A stretch of 64,000 bases of DNA from Streptomyces sp. RB17 (GCF_009604455.1 NZ_WEGL01000002.1:930001-994000); one strand, 5' to 3'; positions 50,362 to 60,092 are shown, numbered from the stretch's first letter. Made by a program: numbers and translations. The notes: generated by a model not told the origin, from the sequence alone.

Positions 50362-51543
50362 GTGAGCGGGACGGACGTGACGAGGGTACTGGTGATCGGC
50401 GGGGGCATCGCGGGGACCGCGGCCGCGCTCGGGCTGCACAAGGCCGGATACGACGTCACCGTCCACGAGGCACATCCCGACACCGCCGAGGACATCGGTG
50501 CGTTCCTGACCCTGGCGAGCAACGGAATGCGCGCCCTGGCCCAGCTCGGCGCCGCGGACGCGGTCACGGCCGTCGGTTTTCCGCTGACTTCGCTGCGGCT
50601 GCTCGACAGCGACGGCACCGAGCTGACTCACGCACCGCTCGGCGAGGTCGCCGTACCCGGTCTGCGCTACCGCTGTCTGCGCCGCGGCGAACTGAACGCG
50701 GCCCTCCAGCAGGAGGCGGCCCGGCGCGGCATCCGCGTGTGCCACGGCGCCCGTCTGGCCGGCGTCACGGACGGCCCGCACGGCGTCGCCGCCCGCTTCG
50801 CCGACGGCAGCACCGCCCACGCGGACCTCCTCGTCGGCGCCGACGGGCTGAACTCCACCGTGCGCCGGCTCCTCACCCCCGGCGTCCGGCCCCGGTACGC
50901 GGGCCAGCGGGTCTTCTACGGCTACACCGGCACCGCTCCCGACGCGGACGGCACCGGCGTCATCACCTTCGTCCGGGGCAGCGAGACCACGTTCGGACAG
51001 GCGGTGTCACCGGCCGGGCAGACGTACTGGTTCGCCCGCGTGAGCACCGGACCGCTGCCCGTCGGCGGCTCCGCCCACCCCTCCCCCTGGCGCGAGGAGC
51101 TGCTGCCGCTGCTGCGCAAGGACTCCACACCCGCCGCAGACGTCGTCGCCGCCTCCCAGGGGCCGGTCATGGTCACCAACGCCACCGAGCTGCCGCTCGG
51201 CACGGTGTGGCACACGGGACGCGTGCTGCTCATCGGCGACGCGGCCCACGCGGCCTCCCCGGCGACCGGCCAGGGGGCCTCGATGGCCCTGGAGGACGCG
51301 GTCGTCCTCGCCAAGGCGTTGCGCGACCTGCCCGATCCGCAGACCGCGTTCGCCGCCTACGAACGGCACCGCCGCCCGCGCGTGGAGCACAACATCACCG
51401 TCAGCGGCGGCATCTCCCGCGGCGGCCGGAACCCGGCCCGTCCGGGTCCCGTCGTGGCCCGTCCCGCGGAGCCGGACGAGGCGCTCGTCCGCCAACTGGC
51501 CTGGGACAGCCCGCTGTCCGCGGCCCCGCCCGAGCAGCCCTGA
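50362..51543 (+). CDS. FAD-dependent monooxygenase
   Basis: A 393-residue group A flavoprotein. VLVIGGGIAGTAAALGLHKA is the ADP-binding fold, DLLVGADGLNSTVRR the family Asp-Gly motif and VLLIGDAAHAASPATGQGAS the third FAD motif. It is similar to hydroxylases of aromatic or antibiotic substrates. No cluster partner is nearby. GTG 50362 has GAGGAG just upstream. The C-terminus is short, without the thioredoxin-like domain of larger phenol hydroxylases. Confidence 0.93.
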   Translation: MSGTDVTRVLVIGGGIAGTAAALGLHKAGYDVTVHEAHPDTAEDIGAFLTLASNGMRALAQLGAADAVTAVGFPLTSLRLLDSDGTELTHAPLGEVAVPGLRYRCLRRGELNAALQQEAARRGIRVCHGARLAGVTDGPHGVAARFADGSTAHADLLVGADGLNSTVRRLLTPGVRPRYAGQRVFYGYTGTAPDADGTGVITFVRGSETTFGQAVSPAGQTYWFARVSTGPLPVGGSAHPSPWREELLPLLRKDSTPAADVVAASQGPVMVTNATELPLGTVWHTGRVLLIGDAAHAASPATGQGASMALEDAVVLAKALRDLPDPQTAFAAYERHRRPRVEHNITVSGGISRGGRNPARPGPVVARPAEPDEALVRQLAWDSPLSAAPPEQP

Positions 51544-51679
51544 CCGGGAGCTCCGACCGGGCGCCGGCACGCGAAAGTGCAAGAGGCGGAGCACTGGAGT
51601 CCATTGCCGGGGAAACCGCAGGGGCCGGATCGTTCCGTGCGACCGGCCCTTCGGAAACCTTCGGCCCCAAGGAGCACAG

Positions 51680-53482
51680 TTGCGACTCTCGAGCAGAGCA
51701 GGCGGCACCGTGGCCGCGACCGCCGGCCTGGTCCTGGGCGTTGGCATCGCGTCCCCGGCACCGGCCGCCACACCCGCCGACGCCGGCTACACCGTGACCG
51801 TGGGAACCCCGCTGCCCTTCGCCCACCCCACGGACACCCCCGCCAGTCCCTACCTCGACCGGGACGGCACCTTCCACTACCAGCAGTCCGCCGCCCTGTA
51901 CGGCGCCCAGGACCCGCGCACCTGGGACTTCTACACCGGCAAGGACTTCGACACCGCCGGCTTCGACAAGACCCTGAGCAAGGCCGTGAACCCGGCCAAC
52001 CCCGCCGACCGCAACGACGACACCACCTGGCGCTGCAACAACAGCCCCACCGGCTGGGAGGCGACGTACGCGCCGGCCGGCTCCGGCTACGCCCAGAAGA
52101 ACTACTGCGACCTGTCCGGGATGTGGGTCGACCCCGACACCGGCGACTGGTACGGCCTGGTGCACAACGAGTTCACCCCGCAGCCCTTCGGCGACGGACT
52201 GCACTACGACGCCATCGACTACGCCGTCTCCACCGACCGGGGCCGCACCTGGACCATCAAGGACCACGTGATCACGTCCCCGTACAGCACCGAGCGCGGG
52301 GACACGGCGGCCTTCCCCCACCAGACGTACTCCTACGGCGACGGCGACCAGCGCCTCTTCGTCGACACCGCCTCCGGCTACTTCTACGTCTATTACGGCT
52401 CCCGGATCATCGACAAGAGCGGCGGCTGGAAGGCGTTCTACGAGCACGTGGCCCGCGCCCCGATCTCCGCCAGGATGGCCCCCGGCTCCTGGCGCAAGTG
52501 GTACGACGGCGCCTGGTCACAGCCCGGCACCGGCGGCAAGGAGAGCGACATCGTCCCCGTCGACGCCGACCACCCCACCGGCTACACCCCCGCCTCCGCC
52601 GAGTACGACCCGGCCGACACCGGCACCGCCGCCCAGCAGATCGCGGCCGGGCTGATGCCGCCGACCTCGCCGCTGTTCGTCATGAACATCGCCTACGACG
52701 CCCATCTCGGGCTGTACATCGGCGAGCCGCAGGCCGTCGACCAGAGCGGCAACTCGCCCCAGTACCTCTACGCCACCGACGACCTGACGACCCAGAAGTG
52801 GCGCCTGATCGGGGACACCGGCGGCTACACCAACGCCTCCTGGTACCGCTGGTTCCTCGACAGCGCCAACCGCACCAGCTCCACGATCGTCGGCCGCTCC
52901 TTCCGCTCGTACTGCGCCTTCGGCTGCTCCCACGACGCCTCCGGCGAGTACGTCGACATCACCGTCGACTCCGCCGCACCCGCGGCCCCGCCGATGGACA
53001 CGAGCCGCGGCTACCGCATCGCGAGCGGCACGGGCCGGATCCTCTCCCAGACGGCCGGCGGCACCGGCACCACCTCGCTGGTGCGGCCCACCGGATCCGG
53101 CCGCGACGTCTGGGTCTTCACCCCGACCGGCGACGGCGCCTTCACTCTCACCAACGCCGCGAGCGGCCGGCTGCTCGGCGTCGACTCGTCCGCCTCCGCG
53201 GGCCGGGCCTGGGGCGCGAAGCCCACCGTCACGGCGGCACGGACCGGCGGGCCCTCCGTCGGCCAGCAGTGGTTCGTGATCCCGAACGCCACCGGCGGCA
53301 CCTACCGTCTGGTCAACCGTTACAGCGGGCTCGTGCTCGGTCTCTCCGGCACCTCCGGCCGGCTCGCCGAGACCACGCCGCTGCGCACCTGGACGGACGG
53401 CAGCGGGAGTTCCGTCGGCGGCGGACGCTCCGCCGCCGAACAGACCCTGTCCCTCACCGGAACCGGCTTCACCCGTCCCTAG
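51680..53482 (+). CDS. Secreted five-bladed propeller-like protein with RICIN domain
   Basis: A 600-residue exported protein. TTG 51680 follows AAGGAG. Signal peptide: residues 1-30. Residues 35-440 have repeated DRDGTFHYQQ/DPDTGDWYGLVHNE/DTASGYFYVYYGS segments, like the five-bladed propeller of GH43/GH117-type proteins; the acidic triad is not certain. The last 150 residues are a RICIN/CBM13-like domain (YRIASGTGRILSQ, RLVNRYSGLVLGL). It likely binds or degrades a plant or microbial glycan. Function is not settled. Confidence 0.82.
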   Translation: MRLSSRAGGTVAATAGLVLGVGIASPAPAATPADAGYTVTVGTPLPFAHPTDTPASPYLDRDGTFHYQQSAALYGAQDPRTWDFYTGKDFDTAGFDKTLSKAVNPANPADRNDDTTWRCNNSPTGWEATYAPAGSGYAQKNYCDLSGMWVDPDTGDWYGLVHNEFTPQPFGDGLHYDAIDYAVSTDRGRTWTIKDHVITSPYSTERGDTAAFPHQTYSYGDGDQRLFVDTASGYFYVYYGSRIIDKSGGWKAFYEHVARAPISARMAPGSWRKWYDGAWSQPGTGGKESDIVPVDADHPTGYTPASAEYDPADTGTAAQQIAAGLMPPTSPLFVMNIAYDAHLGLYIGEPQAVDQSGNSPQYLYATDDLTTQKWRLIGDTGGYTNASWYRWFLDSANRTSSTIVGRSFRSYCAFGCSHDASGEYVDITVDSAAPAAPPMDTSRGYRIASGTGRILSQTAGGTGTTSLVRPTGSGRDVWVFTPTGDGAFTLTNAASGRLLGVDSSASAGRAWGAKPTVTAARTGGPSVGQQWFVIPNATGGTYRLVNRYSGLVLGLSGTSGRLAETTPLRTWTDGSGSSVGGGRSAAEQTLSLTGTGFTRP

Positions 53483-53557
53483 CCGAACCGGCCCCGACCC
53501 GTGCGGGCCGGGGCCCGATCCCTTCAGGGGCAGGAGGCTTCCGGCTATCCTGCGCCC

Positions 53558-54373
53558 ATGTCGATCATCAACGGGGGTTCCGACGCCGAGCTGGCCGTGC
53601 GTGCGGCCCAGGCGGGCGCGGCCGTGGTCCGTGACCTCTACGGCAGCCGGCTCGAACGCCACGACAAGTCGGCCGGAGACTTCGCGACCGAGGCTGACCT
53701 CGCCGCCGAGCGGGCCATCCTGGACGTCCTGCGCTCCGCCCGCCCGGACGACGCCGTGACCGGAGAGGAAAGCGGACGTTCCGGCGCCGCGGACGCGCCC
53801 CGGCACTGGCTCGTCGACCCGCTGTGCGGCACCCTCAACTACGCGGTGCGCACCATGCTCGTCGGCGTGAACGTCGCCCTGCGTCAGGGGTCCGAGGTCA
53901 CGGCCGCCGCGACCGCCGACCCGTTCGGCGGGGAGGTGTTCTGGACCGACGGCGAGGCGGCCTGGGTCCGCAGGGACGGCGTGGACGAACGGCTGACGCC
54001 CTGGGCCGGGTCCGTGCTGGTGGACGTCAACCTCGATCCGCCGCTCTGCAACGCCCCCGGTTTCCAGGCGGTCCGCCTCCTTGCCGACCCGGGCTTCGCC
54101 GAACGGTTCCGGCCCCGGGTCATCTCCAGCACTCTCGCCCTGGCCTGGGTGGCCGCGGGCCGCCGGGCCGCCTATGTCACCGGCGGCGATCTGCGCGACA
54201 GCGTGCACTTCGCGGCGGGGATCGCCCTGTGCCGGGCGGCCGGCTGCACGATGACCGGCCTGTACGGCGAGCCCGTGCTCAGCGGCGCGGGCGGGCTCGT
54301 CGCGGCGGCCGACGCGGAGACCCACGCCGCACTGCTGGAGATCATCAAGAACCAGAGGGGTGAGGGCAGTTAG
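53558..54373 (+). CDS. Inositol-monophosphatase-like protein with altered metal site
   Basis: A 271-residue protein of the FIG/IMPase superfamily: DFATEADLAAERAI, AVTGEES (Glu70-Glu71) and WLVDPLCGTLNYA match the metal-site motifs. In normal enzymes the last motif is Asp-Pro-x-Asp-Gly-Thr; here Cys90 replaces the second Asp. The C-terminal Trp-Asp-x-Ala-Ala-Gly appears as SVHFAAG, so His217 replaces another ligand Asp. Asp87 and the Glu pair are retained. Two of the usual metal ligands are thus lost, so activity may be absent or depend on another metal. ATG 53558 is preceded by CAGGAGG at long spacing. It is monocistronic. Confidence 0.85.
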   Translation: MSIINGGSDAELAVRAAQAGAAVVRDLYGSRLERHDKSAGDFATEADLAAERAILDVLRSARPDDAVTGEESGRSGAADAPRHWLVDPLCGTLNYAVRTMLVGVNVALRQGSEVTAAATADPFGGEVFWTDGEAAWVRRDGVDERLTPWAGSVLVDVNLDPPLCNAPGFQAVRLLADPGFAERFRPRVISSTLALAWVAAGRRAAYVTGGDLRDSVHFAAGIALCRAAGCTMTGLYGEPVLSGAGGLVAAADAETHAALLEIIKNQRGEGS

Positions 54374-54542
54374 CCGAGGGGACCTTTTGGCCGCCGGAAC
54401 CGGGCCGCCCGGGTCGAAGTCCTTCACTGTCAAATCACTGGCGGCCGGGCCGAATTGAAGTCCGTTCGCCATCGCGCGGACGGGCGTGCCAAGCCGGCCC
54501 GCCTCCTCGACGGAGCCGCCGATTCTCTGATGTGATGCCCGC

Positions 54543-55898
54543 ATGACCTTGGCCGCCGACCTCGCCACCCGCTTCGAACAGGCCCTGGACACCCGCCCGG
54601 AGACCCTGCGCGAGGCGGCGCAGGACTTCGGGCACATCGTCTCGGCCCCGCCGGTCGCGGTCCTGCGCCCACGCTCCGCCGCCGAGATCCAGGACCTGCT
54701 GGAGTTCGCCGGGCCCCGGGGCGTCCCCGTGAGCGTGCGCGGCGGCGGCCACTCGATGTACGGCCAGGGACAGGCGGGCGGCGGGACCGTACTGGACCTG
54801 CGGGCGATGAACCGGGTCGGTCCCGTGGCGGACGGCCAAGTGACCGTGCAGGCCGGTGCGTTGTGGCGGGAGGTGCTCGCTGCCACCCTGCCGTACGACC
54901 GCACCCCACCGGTCCTCACCGACTACCTCGGCGCGAGCGTCGGCGGCGTCCTGTCGGCCGGCGGACTCGGCGGGGCCGGCCACCGGCACGGCCTGGTCGC
55001 GGACCAGGTCCTGGAGCTGGAGGTGGTGACCGGGGCCGGCGAGCACCGGGTCTGCTCACCCGACCGGGACGCGGAGCTGTTCCACGCCGTGCTCGCCGGA
55101 CTCGGCCAGTGCGCCGTCATCGTGGCCGCCACACTGCGCCTGGTCCCGGCCCCCACGCAGGTCCGCCGTTACTGCCTGTACTACGCCGACCTCACCCGCT
55201 ACCTCGCCGACCAGCGGCGGCTCGCCGAGGAGCGGCGCTTCGCGTATCTGGAGGGCCAGGCGCGGCCGGCCGATGAGCACGGCTGGCAGTACATGATCGA
55301 GGCCGTGGCCCCGCACCACGGCCCCTTCCCGCCCGACGACGCCGCCCTCCTCGACGGACTCGGGCACGATCCCGCCGCACTGGAAAGAGAGGACCTGGGA
55401 TACGGCGAGTTCGCCCATCGGGTGGACACCGACGAGGAAGTCCTGCGGGAGACGGGGGAGTGGCTGTATCCGCACCCGTGGCTCAATCTACTGCTCCCGC
55501 ACGACAGTGCCGGGTCCGTCGTCCGCACCGTGCTCGCCGACCCCGCCTTCCGGGACTTGCGCGACACCGGCCTCGTCCTGCTGTACCCCCTGCTCTCCAG
55601 CCGGCTGCGGGCCCCCCTCTTCAGCCGCCCCGCCGGCGAAGTCCTGTATCTGTTCGCCCTGTTGCGCACGGCTCCGCCCGGCAGCCCCGAGACGGTCGCG
55701 GCGATGGTGGCGGCCAACCGCGCCGCGTACGAACTGGCCCGCTCCCGGGGCGCCGTCGCCTATCCCGTCAACGCCCTGCCCCTGTCGGACGCCGACTGGC
55801 GGCACCACCACGGCAGCCGCCGGCCGGCCCTCGCCGCCGCCAAACGGCGCTTCGACCCGCATCACGTCCTGGCGCGCAGACACGGGCTGCGGTTCTGA
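54543..55898 (+). CDS. Cytokinin-dehydrogenase-like FAD-binding oxidoreductase
   Basis: A 451-residue FAD protein of the vanillyl-alcohol oxidase superfamily. The FAD-binding half has PRSAAEIQDLLEFA and VRGGGHSMYGQGQAGGGTVL, with His70 in the Gly-His-Ser-x-x-Gly-Gln context that carries covalent FAD in plant cytokinin dehydrogenases. LGASVGGVLSAGGLGG continues it. The C-terminal half (WLYPHPWLNLLLPHD, a Pro-His-Pro-Trp motif also seen in plant enzymes) binds substrate. Cytokinin or a similar N-substituted compound is plausible but unproved. No signal peptide is present. ATG 54543 is the first start. Confidence 0.9.
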   Translation: MTLAADLATRFEQALDTRPETLREAAQDFGHIVSAPPVAVLRPRSAAEIQDLLEFAGPRGVPVSVRGGGHSMYGQGQAGGGTVLDLRAMNRVGPVADGQVTVQAGALWREVLAATLPYDRTPPVLTDYLGASVGGVLSAGGLGGAGHRHGLVADQVLELEVVTGAGEHRVCSPDRDAELFHAVLAGLGQCAVIVAATLRLVPAPTQVRRYCLYYADLTRYLADQRRLAEERRFAYLEGQARPADEHGWQYMIEAVAPHHGPFPPDDAALLDGLGHDPAALEREDLGYGEFAHRVDTDEEVLRETGEWLYPHPWLNLLLPHDSAGSVVRTVLADPAFRDLRDTGLVLLYPLLSSRLRAPLFSRPAGEVLYLFALLRTAPPGSPETVAAMVAANRAAYELARSRGAVAYPVNALPLSDADWRHHHGSRRPALAAAKRRFDPHHVLARRHGLRF

Positions 55899-56028
55899 AG
55901 GGTCCGCCGAGTTCTGAAGGTTCTGGCTTCCGAAGGCTTGCCGCCCGCTTGTCTCATCACTTAAATCAAAACATGAACTAAGCTGTGCGGCCGGTCGCTT
56001 GACCCCGCACCTCCTTGGGAGCCGCCAC

Positions 56029-58197
56029 ATGAGAAGCCGGCAGAGAACCCGCACGCGACCGAGATCCCTGGGCCTCGCCCTGGCCGCCATGGCCGCGCTC
56101 ATCACCCTGCCCCTCGCCCACACCCCCGCCGCGGCCGGGACCCAGACCTGCGACACGGCCGACGCCGCCCAGGGCCGGCCCGCCACGGCGTCCTCCACCG
56201 AGAACGCCGGCACCCCCGCCTCCGCCGCCTTCGACGGCAACACCTCCACCCGCTGGTCCAGCCAGTTCAGCGACCCGCAGTGGCTGCAGGTCGACCTCGG
56301 CGCGGTCGAGGACCTGTGCCGGATCGACCTGAACTGGGAGACCGCCTACGGCAAGGACTTCCAGCTCCAGACCTCCACCGACGGCCAGAGCTGGTCCACC
56401 CTGAAGACCCTCACCGGCGCGAGCGGCGGCTCGTCGTCGTACGACGTCAGCGGCTCCGGCCGGTACGTCCGCATGTACGGCACCGGACGCGGCACCGGCT
56501 ACGGCTACTCCCTCTGGGAGATGGCCGTGCACGCCACGACCACCGCGACCGGTCCGATCCAGGGCGGCGGAGACCTCGGCCCGAACGTCATCGTCGTGGA
56601 CCCCTCCACCCCGAACCTCCAGCAGAGGTTCGACGACGTGTTCACGCAACAGGAGTCCGCCCAGTTCGGCACCGGCCGCTACCAGTTCCTGCTCAAGCCC
56701 GGCACCTACAACGGCATCAACGCCCAGCTCGGCTTCTACACCTCTGTCTCCGGGCTCGGCCTGAACCCCGACGACACCCGGATCAACGGGGACGTCACGG
56801 TCGACGCCGGCTGGTTCAACGGCAACGCCACGCAGAACTTCTGGCGTTCGGCGGAGAACCTCGCCATCAACCCGTCCAGCGGCACCGACCGCTGGGCCGT
56901 GGCACAGGCCGCGCCCTTCCGCCGTATCCACGTCGAGGGCGGCCTGAACCTCGCCCCGACCGGCTACGGCTGGGCCTCCGGCGGCTACATCGCCGATTCG
57001 AAGATCGACGGCACGGTCGGCCCGTACTCGCAGCAGCAGTGGTACACCCGCGACAGCTCGGTCGGCGGCTGGACCAACGGCGTCTGGAACATGACGTTCT
57101 CCGGCGTCCAGGGCGCACCCGCGACCAACTTCGACAGCGGCCCGTACACCACTCTGGACACCACCCCGGTATCGCGGGAGAAGCCGTTCCTCTACCTGGA
57201 CGGCAACGACTACAAGGTGTTCGTCCCCGGCAAGCGCACCAACGCCCGCGGCGTCTCCTGGCCGAACACCCCGGGCACCTCCCTCCCGCTCGACCGGTTC
57301 TACGTCGTCAAGCCGGGTGCCACCGCCGCCACCATCAACGCGGCCCTCGCCCAGGGCCTCGACCTGCTCTTCACGCCCGGCATCTACCACCTCGACCAGA
57401 CCATCGACATCACCCGGCCCGACACCGTCGTCCTCGGCCTGGGCCTGGCCACGCTCGTCCCGGACAACGGCATCGACGCGATGCATGTGGCGGACGTCGA
57501 CGGCGTGCGGCTGGCCGGCTTCCTCATCGACGCCGGACCGGTCGACTCCGACACCCTGCTGCGCATCGGCACCCCCGGCGCCGGCGCCGACCACTCGGCC
57601 GACCCCACCACCGTGCAGGACGTGTTCTTCCGCATCGGCGGCGCGGGCCCCGGCCTCGCCACCAACTCGCTCGTGGTCGACAGCAACGACACGATCATCG
57701 ACCACACCTGGATCTGGCGCGCCGACCACGGCAGCGGAGTCGGCTGGGACACCAACCGTGCCGACTACGGCCTGCGGGTCAACGGTGACGACGTGCTCGC
57801 CACGGGCCTGTTCGTCGAACACTTCAACAAGTACGACGTCTACTGGAACGGCGAGCGCGGCCGGACGATCTTCTTCCAGAACGAGAAGGCGTACGACGCC
57901 CCCGACGCCGCCGCCATCACCCATGACGGCATCGTCGGCTACGCGGCCTACAAGGTCGCCGACTCCGTCACCGCCCATGAGGCCTGGGGACTCGGCAGCT
58001 ACTGCAACTACACGGCCGATCCGTCGATCGTCCAGGCCCACGGCTTCCAGGTCCCGACGGGCCCGGGCATCAGGATGCACGACCTGCTGGTGATCTCCCT
58101 CGGCGGCAACGGCCAGTACGCCCATGTCGTCGACGGCACGGGCGCACCCACCTCGGGAACCGGCACCGTTCCCTCCAAGGTGACGTCGTTCCCGTGA
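56029..58197 (+). CDS. Secreted discoidin / right-handed beta-helix glycan-active protein
   Basis: A 722-residue exported protein. Signal peptide ends near residue 37. A discoidin (F5/8 type C, CBM32-like) domain covers about 40-165 (FDGNTSTRWSSQFSDPQWLQ, WEMAVHA). Residues 180-720 are repetitive, with VFVPGKRTNARGVSW, RIGGAGPGLATNSLVVD and EHFNKYDVYWNGE, fitting a pectate-lyase-like beta-helix as in GH55 or GH87 glucanases. Such proteins are often mis-annotated as adenylyl cyclases. The substrate is likely a glucan, by resemblance. ATG 56029 has GGGAG seven bases upstream; starts at 55999 are weaker. Confidence 0.82.
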   Translation: MRSRQRTRTRPRSLGLALAAMAALITLPLAHTPAAAGTQTCDTADAAQGRPATASSTENAGTPASAAFDGNTSTRWSSQFSDPQWLQVDLGAVEDLCRIDLNWETAYGKDFQLQTSTDGQSWSTLKTLTGASGGSSSYDVSGSGRYVRMYGTGRGTGYGYSLWEMAVHATTTATGPIQGGGDLGPNVIVVDPSTPNLQQRFDDVFTQQESAQFGTGRYQFLLKPGTYNGINAQLGFYTSVSGLGLNPDDTRINGDVTVDAGWFNGNATQNFWRSAENLAINPSSGTDRWAVAQAAPFRRIHVEGGLNLAPTGYGWASGGYIADSKIDGTVGPYSQQQWYTRDSSVGGWTNGVWNMTFSGVQGAPATNFDSGPYTTLDTTPVSREKPFLYLDGNDYKVFVPGKRTNARGVSWPNTPGTSLPLDRFYVVKPGATAATINAALAQGLDLLFTPGIYHLDQTIDITRPDTVVLGLGLATLVPDNGIDAMHVADVDGVRLAGFLIDAGPVDSDTLLRIGTPGAGADHSADPTTVQDVFFRIGGAGPGLATNSLVVDSNDTIIDHTWIWRADHGSGVGWDTNRADYGLRVNGDDVLATGLFVEHFNKYDVYWNGERGRTIFFQNEKAYDAPDAAAITHDGIVGYAAYKVADSVTAHEAWGLGSYCNYTADPSIVQAHGFQVPTGPGIRMHDLLVISLGGNGQYAHVVDGTGAPTSGTGTVPSKVTSFP

Positions 58198-58247
58198 TCC
58201 ATCCCTGAAGACAGGGCCTCGGGGGTTTCGAGTGCGCGCCGAGTGCG

Positions 58248-58354
58248 ATGAACCACTCGCGCGCACCCGTACTCGAGGCCCTGGAGGAGTTCCGGCGCCG
58301 CGGAGACGCGGTGTTCAAACCGCCCGGGCACAAAGAGGGCCGCGGCACCGACCC
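58248..58354 (+). pseudogene. 5' remnant of an Orn/Lys/Arg decarboxylase
   Basis: ATG 58248 opens NHSRAPVLEALEEFRRRGDAV and FKPPGHKEGRGTDP, the N-terminus of PLP-dependent ornithine/lysine/arginine decarboxylases (usually 480 residues or more). The frame is lost at about 58354, where sequence of a catalase begins. The PLP-binding part is absent. Confidence 0.6.
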
Positions 58355-59071
58355 CAGCACATCATCGGCGCCTACTCCTTCGAACTCGGCAAGTGCTGCG
58401 AACAGGCCATCAAGGAAAGGGCGTTGCAGGTGCCGGCGAACATCGACCCTGACCAGTGCGCGGGCGTCGCCACCGGCCTCGGCCTGCCCGCCCCCGCACC
58501 CAGCGTGCCCCTGGCCGACGTCGAGCCCGGCCCCGCCCTGTCCCAGGTCGGGCACACCTGGCCCACCGGCGGCCGGGTCATCGGCATCCTCACCGGCCCG
58601 GTCGCGCTCGTCGTCGCACCCACGGGCGGCACCCCCGGCTCCGGACCGGACGCGCCGGCCGTCCAGCGGACCTATGCGACGGCACGGTCCGTGGAGTTCG
58701 ACGCGCTGCTCGTGGACGGCGCCCCGGGCATCGGCGTCGACGCCTACGGCGCCCGTGACGCCCAGGCGGCCCTGCCCGCCGGCGGCAACGTCACTCCCGG
58801 CCCCCGGGTGGGCCCGCTGCTCGCGACGGCGTACCGGCACGGCAAGGCCATCGGCGCCGCCAAGGGCGGGGAGATCGCACTGGAGGCGGCGGGCATCCCC
58901 TCCGACGCGCGCGGAGTGATCTCCGGCGACGGCGCCACGACGGTCCTCCAGCAGCTCACCCGACTGCTCGACTCCCACCGGGTGTGGGACCGCTTCCCGT
59001 CGACGGCCCGGCGGTCGCGCCCCCAAGCGGGTGGCGGCGAACGGCACTCCGCGGAGATCCGCTCGGACTAG
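58355..59071 (+). pseudogene. 3' remnant of a large-subunit catalase (KatE/HPII type)
   Basis: From 58355 the frame reads HIIGAYSFELGKC, DPDQCAGVATGLGLPAP, then a DJ-1/PfpI-like domain (TGGRVIGILTGPVALVV, ATARSVEFDALLVDGAPG, AYRHGKAIGAAKGGEIALEA). This is the C-terminal third of clade 2 large catalases. The heme-binding catalytic part is missing and no start with a ribosome site exists, so it cannot be a catalase. It ends four bases inside the convergent methyltransferase gene. Confidence 0.72.
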
Positions 59072-59838
59072 GCGGGGCGGCGGAACAGGGCCGTCCAGAG
59101 GAACTCCTCCCCGAACAGGGCGGAGTCCGCCGGTTCCTGTCGCATGGGGCGAAGTTCGAGCTCCTCCAGATCGCCGAAGATCCGGCGCAGTGAATCGGGG
59201 GTGTAGGCGAGGCCGCCGTGCAGGCCGGGCTCGCGGTAGAAGGCCGCGTCGGGGAGCTCGGATCCCATCCGTCCCGCGGCGAAGCAGGTGAGCGCGAAGT
59301 GCCCGCCGGGCGCCAGCACGCGCTCCAGCAGCGCGAGATGGCTGACGCGGCGGTGCGGTGGCAGGTGGTGGAAGCAGCCGGAGTCGTAGACCAGGTCGTA
59401 CGGGCCGCACAGCTCGCTCGTGCTGTCCGCGGTCAGGGTGAAGGCGTCCCCGCAGTGGAACCGGACGCCCCCCACCCGGTCACCGGCTCCCGCGGCACCC
59501 GGCCCCGCCTGACGCGCCCGCTCCTCGGCCCAGGCGATCGCGGCGAGCGAGAGATCGACGGCGTCCACGTCGAACCCGTGCGCGGCGAGCCACAGCGCGT
59601 TGCGGCCGGGGCCGCAGCCCAGGTCCAGGGCCCGCCCCGGCGCGATCAGACCGCGCTCCAGGTAGGACGCCAGGTTCTCGTCCGGCTTCGCCGCGAAGAA
59701 CGGCACCGATTTGTCCCGTTCCGTATAGAAGCCGTCCCACCACGCGGCCGCCCCTTCCGTCCACCGGTCGGCCTCCGGCGCGAACAGTCCGTCCAGCAGT
59801 CGTAGCACGTCGTCCACCGTGCGGATGTCCCGGTCCAC
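59068..59838 (-). CDS. Class I SAM-dependent methyltransferase
   Basis: A 256-residue protein. ALDLGCGPGRNALWLAAHG is motif I for SAM, VDAVDLSLAAI the acidic loop, and YDLVYDSGCFHHLPPHRR motif IV. KSVPFFAAKPDENLASYLERG near the N-terminus recalls thiopurine- or tellurite-type methyltransferases. The substrate is unknown. GTG 59838 is chosen for AAAGGGGG upstream and the start of conserved sequence; a frame from 60021 would add about 60 low-complexity residues. It converges with the catalase remnant. Confidence 0.88.
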   Translation of the reverse strand: MDRDIRTVDDVLRLLDGLFAPEADRWTEGAAAWWDGFYTERDKSVPFFAAKPDENLASYLERGLIAPGRALDLGCGPGRNALWLAAHGFDVDAVDLSLAAIAWAEERARQAGPGAAGAGDRVGGVRFHCGDAFTLTADSTSELCGPYDLVYDSGCFHHLPPHRRVSHLALLERVLAPGGHFALTCFAAGRMGSELPDAAFYREPGLHGGLAYTPDSLRRIFGDLEELELRPMRQEPADSALFGEEFLWTALFRRPA

Positions 59839-60092
59839 CCGGCCCCCTTTCCCGCTGCTCTCCCGACGCCCAGAACCTAGGGACGGGGACGGCGGAAGAC
59901 CAGATGCCAGACCCGGGCCCGAAGGCACCGGCGGGCACCTGAGGCGGTGGCGTAGGGGGGCGGGGCCGCCTCCCCCGAAGGCCGGCCGGCAGGCCGTGCG
60001 AGCCCCACGGTGCACCGGCACGCGGCCTTCCGCGATCAGGCCGAGGGCATTTTCTCGGCGACTTTTCCGGGAGCCTCCCCGGGAGGCCGGGG

